This document shows, piece after piece, positions 16,838-24,122 of a DNA stretch of 57,112 bases (the first letter of the stretch is position 1; each line of letters opens with the position of its first letter). Origin of the DNA: DAIDKA01 sp049792815 (lineage in GTDB: Bacteria; Pseudomonadota; Gammaproteobacteria; Steroidobacterales; Steroidobacteraceae). The DNA lies in NCBI GenBank assembly GCA_049792815.1, contig JBARBG010000109.1:1-57112 (forward strand). Direction: 5' to 3'. The translations under genes and the position numbers were made by a program. Under the pieces are notes generated by a model. That model was not told the DNA's origin, searched no databases, and worked only from the letters and a program-made list of their open reading frames with translations.

Positions 16838-17065
16838 GTGACTCCAGAAGACCGCACTGCACGACTGACGATTCTCATCGATCCGCGAAAGAAGGCGTCC
16901 TTCGAACGCCTCTGTGTCGAGGAGGACGCAACGCCCTCGCAGGTCGTGCGACGGCTCATACGGCGCTACATCGAGGAGCGCACGGGGCGGCCGTGGACGC
17001 CCCGGGGTGAGAAACCGGCGCAGCGAATTGCTACAGGCACCACACGACGCGCTGGCCGGCCGTGA
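16838..17065 (+). CDS. Small ribbon-helix-helix-type DNA-binding protein
   Basis: This 75-residue basic protein starts at a GTG with AAGGA five bases upstream; the frame can be extended to an ATG at 16796 without a ribosome site. Residues 7-45 fit a CopG/Arc-type ribbon-helix-helix: a short strand TARLTILID, then a helix, a turn at DATPSQ, and a second helix VVRRLIRRYIEE. The tail is rich in Arg, Pro and Gly. Such proteins are often autoregulators or antitoxins, but no toxin gene follows. Its position head-to-head with the Hyf-like operon makes it a candidate regulator of that operon, which is inference. Confidence 0.6.
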   Translation: MTPEDRTARLTILIDPRKKASFERLCVEEDATPSQVVRRLIRRYIEERTGRPWTPRGEKPAQRIATGTTRRAGRP

Positions 17066-17702
17066 GACGGGATGCGATGCAAAGAACAGTGCTTAAGCGC
17101 TTGCAGGTCTGGATGAGGAGACAGACGGCGAGCAGGTCCATGAGCTGCGGCGGGTAGCACCTCGGATTTGGACGTTTGTTCTCAGTGATCACCCCTCCGA
17201 GCGGGCACAGAGCGGTGCGTCCCGCCACGACCTAGATGTGGAGTCTCAACAGGTTGTTTCTGTTGAGACTCCACACCTGGGACGACAACACTGATCCACT
17301 TGATTGCGGACACGCTTCCTCCTCGGTGCCATGTTTTTGTCTTCGCGGCACTCGGGGTAGCACTGGCCGCCGACGCTACTGCGCGTTATTCCCGCGGATG
17401 CGCTTGGGCATACAGCGGTGCGAAGAAACTGCGTCGGACTGCGATGGCCTCTGCCGCGAACCCGGCCTCGTCGCGTGAGGCGCTGATCACGGCGGCCTGC
17501 CCCAAAAATTTAACCGACGGGAGCGGCGCGGCACCTACGATCACGAGGCAACGGGGGTGGGCCCATTCCGACGTGATTTTGTTAGCACTGCATACAGGCT
17601 GCTGCCAATGATTTATTACGGAGAATTGTGATTGGCATCTTGCGGCACGCGCACGCCTGGGTGTAGCAATAACAGTCATCAGGGCAATTCGCGGGGTGCG
17701 GC
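17066..17702. other. Gene-poor region with a strong hairpin, possible mobile-element relic
   Basis: This stretch of about 640 bases has only short, overlapping, uncharacterisable frames on both strands. Its standout element is the inverted repeat at 17237-17275. The flanking sequence (for example TTCTCAGTGATCACCCC near 17178-17194) has the look of an insertion-sequence end, but no transposase fragment can be read, so this remains a guess. Confidence 0.4.
17237..17275. repeat. Perfect 16-bp inverted repeat (hairpin)
   Basis: Left arm TGTGGAGTCTCAACAG (17237-17252), seven-base spacer, right arm CTGTTGAGACTCCACA (17260-17275). The pairing is perfect over 16 bases. There is no following T tract, so it is not a typical terminator. 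It could be a relic of abutted inverted ends of a mobile element or a protein-binding site. Confidence 0.75.
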
Positions 17703-18335
17703 ATGGGTACGGCGGACCATGGTGGAGCGGGCGAAAAGGTGACTCCCGTCAACAACCTTGTGGAGTTCTTCCGGGATGGATTCACTAAGGCGCTGGCACA
17801 CCAGCATGTATCGCTCGACGAACACACCTCACATTATGTAGTCAGTTTGCTGGCTCTTTATTCACGCACCGAGGTCTCACACCAGGACATGCGTCCCGGC
17901 CAGCGCTGGGTGAGTCTGTCCGGGCTGCTCGCGCAGGCCAGCGCGGCGGCCTCATCCGCCGAACGCGAGGCGCTTCTGCAACGCCTCGGGGACGTGTCGC
18001 TGTTCGTTGCGGGGTTCTTCGCGCACGGCTTCGAGCCGCGCCTGGTGGACGTGGACTATCATATCGCCATGGGCGGACGTGCGTACGGCACGCTGGCCGC
18101 TGCCCAAATCAGCCGTCCGCGCCGCACGCTGTGCGGCGTATTTGGTGAGTTGGCGCGCAAGTTCCAGGGCGTGGTCGATGCGATCGGCGAGATCAGTGAT
18201 ACGGCCCGTGTGTGGGGGCCGAATGACGTGCTGCGCCTCTATGAATTGTGGTTGAAGACCGGCAGCTATCGAGCGCAGGGCTTGCTGCGCCGGTTGGGAG
18301 TGCTGCCGGTGTCGGCGTCACTGCAGATGAACTGA
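17703..18335 (+). CDS. Protein of unknown function (210 aa)
   Basis: I do not recognise this protein. It is soluble, mostly helical by composition, with no signal peptide or membrane segment. Visible patterns include VVSLLALYSR, LFVAGFFAHGF and a C-terminal helix-rich segment with RLYELWLKTGS. The next gene begins seven bases after its stop, so the two form a small operon and probably act together. A GTG at 17739 with GGAG upstream is an alternative start. The reading frame is well behaved, so I treat it as a real conserved gene. Confidence 0.7.
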   Translation: MGTADHGGAGEKVTPVNNLVEFFRDGFTKALAHQHVSLDEHTSHYVVSLLALYSRTEVSHQDMRPGQRWVSLSGLLAQASAAASSAEREALLQRLGDVSLFVAGFFAHGFEPRLVDVDYHIAMGGRAYGTLAAAQISRPRRTLCGVFGELARKFQGVVDAIGEISDTARVWGPNDVLRLYELWLKTGSYRAQGLLRRLGVLPVSASLQMN

Positions 18336-18342
18336 GGCATTC

Positions 18343-18999
18343 ATGCTCCGTTCATTGCAGCGCTTGCTTGAAACCATCTACGATGCGCCTAGCGGCCATG
18401 ACGTGCGTGATTTCCTCGTTACAGATCGTCGCCATCTCCCGGCCGAGCGCCGCGAGGACGCGGGGGAGGAGGAACTGGTGCTCGTGGAGCAGCGGCACTG
18501 CGCCTACCTGATGCTTTACATCGACTCGGCGGTACTCGCGCGCCTGCGCGAGCACGATCCACGACGCGCGCTGGACGCCGGCAACATTGCCGATTTCTGG
18601 ACTGCGCTGGAAGGTGTCAGCCATTTTTCCTGCCTGATGTGGAACGCACGGCATACCCGTGGCATCTCGTTACTCGACCTGGAGTTGCAAGCCGAGGTAG
18701 ACAAGTACATCACCTCATTTTGGCTGCTGCGCACCCAAGACCCGACGCATAGGCCGCGCGAACTGCACCATACGCTCTTCGTGCGCACGCACGTTAATCA
18801 GGACTTGCCGCCGGCACGCCAGCATATCTATGCGAGGGCCACGCGCTATGCCGCGCAGTTCTGCAGCGCGCTTCAGTCTTCGCTTTTGTCGCGCCGGCCG
18901 GCCCAGCAGCGCGCGGCCGTCGCCGCGCTACGGCGTTTCTACCGCCTGACCAGCACGGGGAAACTCCGGTACATTGAGGCCCTCGGAGCTTGCGGGTAG
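18343..18999 (+). CDS. Protein of unknown function (218 aa), partner of upstream gene
   Basis: This is an unrecognised soluble protein without signal peptide. It starts MLRSLQRLLETIYD, contains an acidic segment EEELVLVEQRHCAYLMLYID and a middle part with ALEGVSHFSCLMWNA and LDLELQAEVDKY, then a basic helical C-terminus. ALEGVSHF and LELQAEVDK suggest a compact helical fold with conserved Glu/His positions that could bind metal, but this is only an impression. It is seven bases from the upstream unknown gene. Confidence 0.7.
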   Translation: MLRSLQRLLETIYDAPSGHDVRDFLVTDRRHLPAERREDAGEEELVLVEQRHCAYLMLYIDSAVLARLREHDPRRALDAGNIADFWTALEGVSHFSCLMWNARHTRGISLLDLELQAEVDKYITSFWLLRTQDPTHRPRELHHTLFVRTHVNQDLPPARQHIYARATRYAAQFCSALQSSLLSRRPAQQRAAVAALRRFYRLTSTGKLRYIEALGACG

Positions 19000-19110
19000 G
19001 TGTCCTCATTGTTTTGGTCAGCGACCAAGGACATTTCGGAGCATTGATAATTCAGCGCTGGAAGACGCCTTCTGAGTCAGGTGTGGAAAAGCGGGCAAGG
19101 CACGGGTCAT

Positions 19111-20160
19111 TTAGACGATGTGCGCAGTTGCAACCTCGGCGGCACGCGCCGCACCGCGTTTCCTCTCGGGAGCGTCAATTGTCCATGTCACCGTTCGGGT
19201 ATGAATGACACCAGAGCGGGCGCGACCTCGCAAATGGGGAACCCGCCAGAAGATTTCACTGCCTCGTCGAACAAGGTGGCCGCGCACGTGGTGAAGTCGG
19301 GCAGCACGACGGCTGATGCCGGACGAGCTGTCATTGGACGGCCGGTACTCGGGCAATAACGGCGAAAAGACCTCGATCTGGTCAAGTAGTCGCGCTTTCC
19401 CTGATTTCGACCGCGCCCGATTGAGCCGCTCGAGCATAAGCGGTCGACGTGGCAAATTTGGGCGTGTCGAAAGAAGTAGGAAAAACGCCAACACCACGGG
19501 AATGTCGATTGCAATGCCGCCGAGTGCGTGATGCGAGACCGCGGCAGTTTGCATTGCTGTCAGCCGTCCCCCATCGTAATAGTCCTGCCACGAGCGCTCA
19601 AACTGAAATCGAAAGCAGCGCCGCAGGATATCTGCCTTCCCGACGGCATTGTCCGATACGCCAAATGAAGGGCGATCCTGCTGGTCGAAGGCGACCGGAT
19701 CACCTTCTTGTGCATCAAAATCGAAATAGGCCTCCATGCTGCTCGCGCGTACCTCGAATTCGGAGTCGCCACCGGTCCAGAAAGTTCTCATCAGGCCCCG
19801 GCGCCCTTCGTGATTGGACTGAATGAAAATGCCCCGGCGGCCTGAGGAGACCGGGTCCGAGGCATTCCTGAAGCCGTAAAGTGCAAGTTCATTGCGCCAG
19901 GGGGCTTCGGTCCACTCGATCCATACGCGCTGTGCGGGCACGTGCAAGAGGTCTGTACAGGCGAGGGTGCGCGCTCCTTTCGAATAGGCGAGGGCCGTGC
20001 AGAGCCGCGTCAACTCATCGCTCAAGACATACCGCGTCGGACATTTCTCAATATCCTTTGCGAATGCGGCCGCGTCGTTTAGGTGTGTGAGCGAGCCATC
20101 CTTCGTGTTCTGGACGACGAGCGGAGTGAGACATTGCGCAATACGGTCAGCCAATCTCAT
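19111..20160 (-). CDS. Protein of unknown function (349 aa)
   Basis: This is a soluble protein with no signal peptide. The N-terminal two thirds has alternating strands and helices, with Trp-rich VWIEWTEAPWRNE and an IFIQSNHEGRRG segment. It is followed by a hydrophobic stretch VVLAFFLLLSTR and a strongly basic C-terminus rich in Arg and His (RRAARLHHVRGHLVRR, then FWRVPHLRG). The basic end looks like a nucleic-acid contact. I cannot name the family; the pattern reminds me of single-gene proteins found near prophage-like regions. Isolated on the minus strand, with no clear ribosome site before the ATG. Confidence 0.6.
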   Translation of the reverse strand: MRLADRIAQCLTPLVVQNTKDGSLTHLNDAAAFAKDIEKCPTRYVLSDELTRLCTALAYSKGARTLACTDLLHVPAQRVWIEWTEAPWRNELALYGFRNASDPVSSGRRGIFIQSNHEGRRGLMRTFWTGGDSEFEVRASSMEAYFDFDAQEGDPVAFDQQDRPSFGVSDNAVGKADILRRCFRFQFERSWQDYYDGGRLTAMQTAAVSHHALGGIAIDIPVVLAFFLLLSTRPNLPRRPLMLERLNRARSKSGKARLLDQIEVFSPLLPEYRPSNDSSSGISRRAARLHHVRGHLVRRGSEIFWRVPHLRGRARSGVIHTRTVTWTIDAPERKRGAARAAEVATAHIV

Positions 20161-20263
20161 TCATCGAAATTAGCCGATCCGCAAAGAAGCGAACCGACTT
20201 TGGGATGAATCCGGCTGGCATCGTGATTAACCCCCCTTTTCCTGAGATCGAATCCCGTGTTTC

Positions 20264-21052
20264 TTAAGACACAGTGCCTCGGTAGCGCTTCGACAACGCG
20301 GGCAGCGGAATGATTCGCAAAATCGAGTCGCGGTAGGCCGCGCTCGAATGCAGGCAGACCCCGGAGTTCAGCGTTAAGGCAAACGTTCCATGGCGTGCCA
20401 CTTCGGCATATGCAATCGCAGTCGAATTGACCAGAAGTGACCGCTCGATGCGCATAAACCCAAACTCCGCAAGCTGCAGCGCGAGACGTTTGATCGAATC
20501 GCGGCTGAGATATTCCTCCTTGCCGGTGCGCAGGGTTACGTAGTTGCCGTCCGCCTCGATGTAGTCGATTGATCTCGGATCGAGCGGATACAGTCGCCGC
20601 AGCCGCTCACCCACCAAAAACCGCGGTGGATTCTGGAAGGCGCGACCCGGCTCAAGTGAACTCGCGATAGATCGACCGAACCCGGATACCGCGCTGTTGA
20701 GTCTATGCTGGGCGCGTGTCATTGCCCGGTCGAACCGGTCTGCGGCGACCGGCATCACGAGGTAGTCAAATGCGCCTTCGTCAAAGGCTCTGGTTGCGTG
20801 ACCGGCGAAGTTCGACGCCATGATGCCTAAAGGACGCGTGTCGGCCGCCACGGCCCGCAGCAGGTCGAAGCCGGACATATCCGGTAGGTCCACGCCCAGA
20901 AGCACAATGTCCGGGTTAAGGGGGCCCGCAGCATCAATAGCCGCGGTGCCGCAGGCCGCTTCACCGACCACCTGAACATCGTCCCGGCGCTGACAGAGCC
21001 GAATCAGGCTACTGCGCGTATCGGCCTGATCGTCAACTATCAATACTTTCAC
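20264..21052 (-). CDS. LytTR-type regulator with degenerate receiver domain
   Basis: This 262-residue protein has an N-terminal receiver-like domain (1-125) and a C-terminal LytTR DNA-binding domain (about 155-255), the latter with IDYIEADGNYVTLRT and FMRIERSLLVN. In the receiver the Asp pair at 7-8 is present, but the phosphoacceptor is Gly53 (LLGVDLPD), the conserved Thr is Ala79 and the Lys is Met100. It should not be phosphorylated in the normal way. There is no kinase of its own next to it; an intact LytTR/LytS pair lies 0.7 kb away on the same strand. It may respond to another signal or act constitutively. Confidence 0.87.
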   Translation of the reverse strand: MKVLIVDDQADTRSSLIRLCQRRDDVQVVGEAACGTAAIDAAGPLNPDIVLLGVDLPDMSGFDLLRAVAADTRPLGIMASNFAGHATRAFDEGAFDYLVMPVAADRFDRAMTRAQHRLNSAVSGFGRSIASSLEPGRAFQNPPRFLVGERLRRLYPLDPRSIDYIEADGNYVTLRTGKEEYLSRDSIKRLALQLAEFGFMRIERSLLVNSTAIAYAEVARHGTFALTLNSGVCLHSSAAYRDSILRIIPLPALSKRYRGTVS

Positions 21053-21131
21053 ATGTGCTGCCAGGCGCGGTTAGCAATTGAGCACCATGCTCGATGCCAA
21101 CCATTGATTGACGCGCTGGGATATCAAGGCG

Positions 21132-21614
21132 CTAGCCCTGGCTGGTGCTCACTGCAGATGCATAGCTCGACTGCGCACCGAAGTAGCACTCGATGGCCGC
21201 CAGTTTGTCATCCTTCAGTCGCAAATACTCCACGTTGCGGAAGGTCTTGGCATTCGTGGTGTGACAGATGTACATGACGAATGCCTCGTTGCCGCTTCCG
21301 AATACGCGCTGCAAATCGAACCGCTTGATGAACGCCTTCTGCGTCTCCCAGCACTGCGATTTGAAGGCACTCTTACTGATGTGGTCGTCACCGGCTGCGC
21401 TCGAAAATGTGAAGTCATCCGTCAGCAGGGCGTCGATCGGGCGCCAGTCCTTCTTCTCCCATGCTGCATACCAGCTGCGAATAACCTCGGCGCTCTTCGG
21501 ATCCAGTCCTGTTGCCGCGTGCGCACTCGCAAATGTCGGGATGCCCGCAGCGGCAGCCAGTGCGCACGGGCCGGCCTTCAGCACCGTCCGTCGCGACTGC
21601 GTTTTGGTTTCCAT
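21132..21614 (-). CDS. Tat-exported SnoaL-like (NTF2-fold) protein
   Basis: This 160-residue protein has a twin-arginine signal (SRRTVLKAG) followed by an Ala-rich hydrophobic stretch, then an NTF2/SnoaL-like domain: a helix with WYAAWEKKDWRPIDALL, TDDFTFSS, and strands ending in VEYLRLKDDKLAAIECYFG. Tat export suggests it folds before leaving the cytoplasm, perhaps with a cofactor or partner. It lies between two LytTR regulator genes on the same strand, so it may belong to their regulon. Function unknown. Confidence 0.82.
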   Translation of the reverse strand: METKTQSRRTVLKAGPCALAAAAGIPTFASAHAATGLDPKSAEVIRSWYAAWEKKDWRPIDALLTDDFTFSSAAGDDHISKSAFKSQCWETQKAFIKRFDLQRVFGSGNEAFVMYICHTTNAKTFRNVEYLRLKDDKLAAIECYFGAQSSYASAVSTSQG

Positions 21615-21766
21615 GACGCATTGCTCCTTAAGCAGAGGGCGAAATTGTACGGCGGAGACTCAAGGTCGTGAATGGTCTTGCGATATTGCGGACCAGGAGC
21701 GCGACAAAGTGGTTAAAGCGCGCGCCGGAATGCCGCAGTTCGACCGCCGACATTCTCAGACCGCTA

Positions 21767-22507
21767 TCAGATGTTCGCGCCGACCAGTCGTTCAACGGCC
21801 GTGCGGTAGTGTCTGGTCAGTTTAAGTTCCGTGCCGTCATGAAGGACAACGGTATATTCGCCTTTGTCCTGCGGACGAAGTTCTTTGACTCGTTCGGCAT
21901 TCACTAAAGTGGAGCGGTGAATTCTCACAAATCCGGAAAGTGCCAGCCGAAGTTCCACGGCGGCGATGGTCTCGCGCATCAACCAGCTCTTGCCCCCCGA
22001 ATTCACCGATACATAGTCCCGGTCCGCCTCAATCCAGTCGATGTCGGCCACTCGAATAACAATTATCCGCCCGTCGACCTTGATCGGGAGGCGATCCGCG
22101 GCCACCTGCCGAGCGCGCTGATTCATTGCGTTGTCCGTGGCGTGCGACATCGCCCATCGGACACGCGCCAATGCAGCATCGAACCGCTCTTCGTTCACGG
22201 GCTTGAGGAGGTAGTCCAGCGCATGCACTTCGAAGGCCTTGAGGGCGAATTCGTCGTAAGCAGTGACGAATACAACATGCGGCCGTTGGGCATTTGCGAT
22301 GGCACTGATGACATCGAACCCGGTCCTTCCCGGCATCTGGACATCCAGAAATACCAGGTCCGGCCGATGCCGGTGAATCGCGTCCACGGTCTCGCGCCCA
22401 TTGCGACACTCGCAGATGAGTTCCACATCCTCGCAGCGCTGCGAAAGTGCCCGTAGACCGCGTCGCGCGAGCTCCTCGTCATCCGCTATTACCGTGCGAA
22501 TTGTCAC
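21767..22507 (-). CDS. LytTR-type response regulator
   Basis: This 246-residue two-domain regulator has a receiver with all key residues (DDE near residue 10, Asp in LVFLDVQMPG, Thr in FVTAYD, Lys in LLKPV) and a C-terminal LytTR domain with DIDWIEADRDYVSV and FVRIHRSTLVN. It overlaps the upstream kinase gene by four bases (ATGA), so the pair is translationally coupled and should be a cognate LytS/LytR system. It would bind tandem direct repeats upstream of target genes; the divergent TonB receptor is the obvious candidate target. Confidence 0.92.
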   Translation of the reverse strand: MTIRTVIADDEELARRGLRALSQRCEDVELICECRNGRETVDAIHRHRPDLVFLDVQMPGRTGFDVISAIANAQRPHVVFVTAYDEFALKAFEVHALDYLLKPVNEERFDAALARVRWAMSHATDNAMNQRARQVAADRLPIKVDGRIIVIRVADIDWIEADRDYVSVNSGGKSWLMRETIAAVELRLALSGFVRIHRSTLVNAERVKELRPQDKGEYTVVLHDGTELKLTRHYRTAVERLVGANI

Positions 22508-23739
22508 GCGCGTGCGGCCTCTATTGCAATATCAGAAGGTTGAATGACGGGCGTTAGTCTAAAGGGGAGTCGGATGACGACCGCGCAGCCCGTGCCATCA
22601 GCTCTGCTGCCTATCTTCAGGGCTGCCGCGCTACCATATAAGGCGTTCAGTCGCTCGGAGGAGTTTTGCAGACCCGTGCCGAAGGCACAGAACGTGCCTG
22701 CCTTGAGTCCGGGGCCATCGTCCTCCACCGACACAACCAGAACATCGAGCTCCTTGCGAACCGACACCCACAAGGAGCCGCCGGCCTCGCGCGGCAGCAC
22801 GCTGTAGCGTACGGCATTCTCAACGAGTGGCTGAAGAATGAGGGTCGGAATGAGCGCGCCGAGCGCCTCCTTCTCGGCCGCGACCACCGCGTGCAGACGA
22901 CCACCAAACCGGTAACGCTGAATGCGCAAGTACTGCTCAATGAGCTCGATCTCCTCAGCAACGCGAAGCTCAGGAGTTTCCAATCTTTCCAGGGTTGACC
23001 GCAGAAAGGTGCTCAGGGCGTCGATCATAGCCGGTGCGGTTTCGTAGTCTCGTTCCCGGACCAGAGTCGCAATGCCATTGAGCGCGTTGAACAGAAAATG
23101 CGGGTTCAAGTTCGACTGCAGAGCACGCAGACGAGCCGTGTCTGCCAATTTGAGCGCATTGACGACATTAGCGCGCTCGGATTCCAGCTCAAGGATTGCG
23201 TTGATACCGTAATAAAGCGCCGCCCAAGTAAACAGAATGATGGAATAAAAGGGCCACAAGTATTGGGTAAGAAGCAGTGGTTCGCGCATTGCCATTGCCG
23301 CGTACTTGGCAAATATCGGCTGCCATGAATCTACCTGCAGCACCAGGGGCAGTAGCGTGCGTAGGGAGAGTTCCTCGATGAAAAACCACACAGGCGCGCT
23401 TAGCACGCTTACGATCAGCGCCGTCGCAGCAATTACCAGGTATGAGTGATGAAGCCGTCGTGGTCGTCGGTAGACGTGACGTATGGCGAGGGTGACAAGG
23501 CATCCGCAAAGTGCCCAGTTCAAGGTATCGAGGAGGGCCGGCCAGAGGCCATACCTTGACTCTGCTGCAATCGAGCAAACCGTGAATAGGGCGGCCCATC
23601 CAGACCCTTGGAGCACGTAAAATAGGCCAGCCTTGGAGATCTCTCGACCCGAAGCCAGGGTAACGGATGGCGGATTCTTGGCGGGCAGCTCAGCTAAGCC
23701 GAGCGTCTGCGTGTCGTAAAAGTCGCTTCGGTCTGTCAT
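22504..23739 (-). CDS. LytS-type sensor histidine kinase
   Basis: This protein of about 411 residues has four or five hydrophobic segments in the N-terminal 190 residues. A His_kinase domain follows (LNPHFLFNALNGI, with the phosphorylated His), and then an HATPase_c domain with PLVENAVRYSV and EDDGPGL. It would sense a signal in the membrane and phosphorylate the adjacent LytTR regulator. I start it at the ATG of 23739. The frame continues to 24099, but those 120 residues are low-complexity and would fill the promoter region of the divergent TonB receptor. No strong ribosome site marks either choice. Confidence 0.88.
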   Translation of the reverse strand: MTDRSDFYDTQTLGLAELPAKNPPSVTLASGREISKAGLFYVLQGSGWAALFTVCSIAAESRYGLWPALLDTLNWALCGCLVTLAIRHVYRRPRRLHHSYLVIAATALIVSVLSAPVWFFIEELSLRTLLPLVLQVDSWQPIFAKYAAMAMREPLLLTQYLWPFYSIILFTWAALYYGINAILELESERANVVNALKLADTARLRALQSNLNPHFLFNALNGIATLVRERDYETAPAMIDALSTFLRSTLERLETPELRVAEEIELIEQYLRIQRYRFGGRLHAVVAAEKEALGALIPTLILQPLVENAVRYSVLPREAGGSLWVSVRKELDVLVVSVEDDGPGLKAGTFCAFGTGLQNSSERLNALYGSAAALKIGSRADGTGCAVVIRLPFRLTPVIQPSDIAIEAARA

Positions 23740-24122
23740 CGGAATAGTGTACCGCGGCGCGTACGGGGTACGCTCCTCGAGTCTCGGAGTCGGTCCGCTT
23801 CGTCGCGCATTTGGTCCCGTTCGTCGCCCAATGTTGACCGGACCTCGATGCCGATAAGTCAACTCGATTGAATTGCCGGTGGCTGGATTGCGAAATGCAA
23901 TGTCGGCGCAGGCGGTCCATCCACATTTCATCCAGTTGCCAGCCGTCTTCATCACGCTGCCAGCGGCGTTCATCCCATTCTCATTCTCAATGATTGGCGG
24001 GCGTCTATCGTGTACCGCATCTGAGCGGCGTTCGTTTGTATCGTTTGTCGCGACAATACAACGGGGAAGTCTCGCACTTGCAAACACGCTGCCGCCCATA
24101 ACTCAATTCGAGGGAGACAAGA
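23740..24122. promoter_or_regulatory. Divergent promoter region between sensor kinase and TonB receptor
   Basis: This region of about 380 bases must hold the promoters for both the LytS/LytR operon and the TonB receptor. A GAGGGAG ribosome site lies just before the receptor's ATG. I cannot identify clear -10/-35 elements or a convincing LytTR direct repeat by eye. Part is open on the minus strand as a possible but unlikely N-terminal extension of the kinase. Confidence 0.45.

Noticed and set aside
17300..17611. 103-residue open frame in the gene-poor region
   Set aside because: It looks signal-like at the start but has no ribosome site, overlaps other frames and has no recognisable motif.
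23740..24099. N-terminal extension of the LytS kinase frame
   Set aside because: No domain, low complexity, and it would occupy the promoter region of the divergent TonB receptor.
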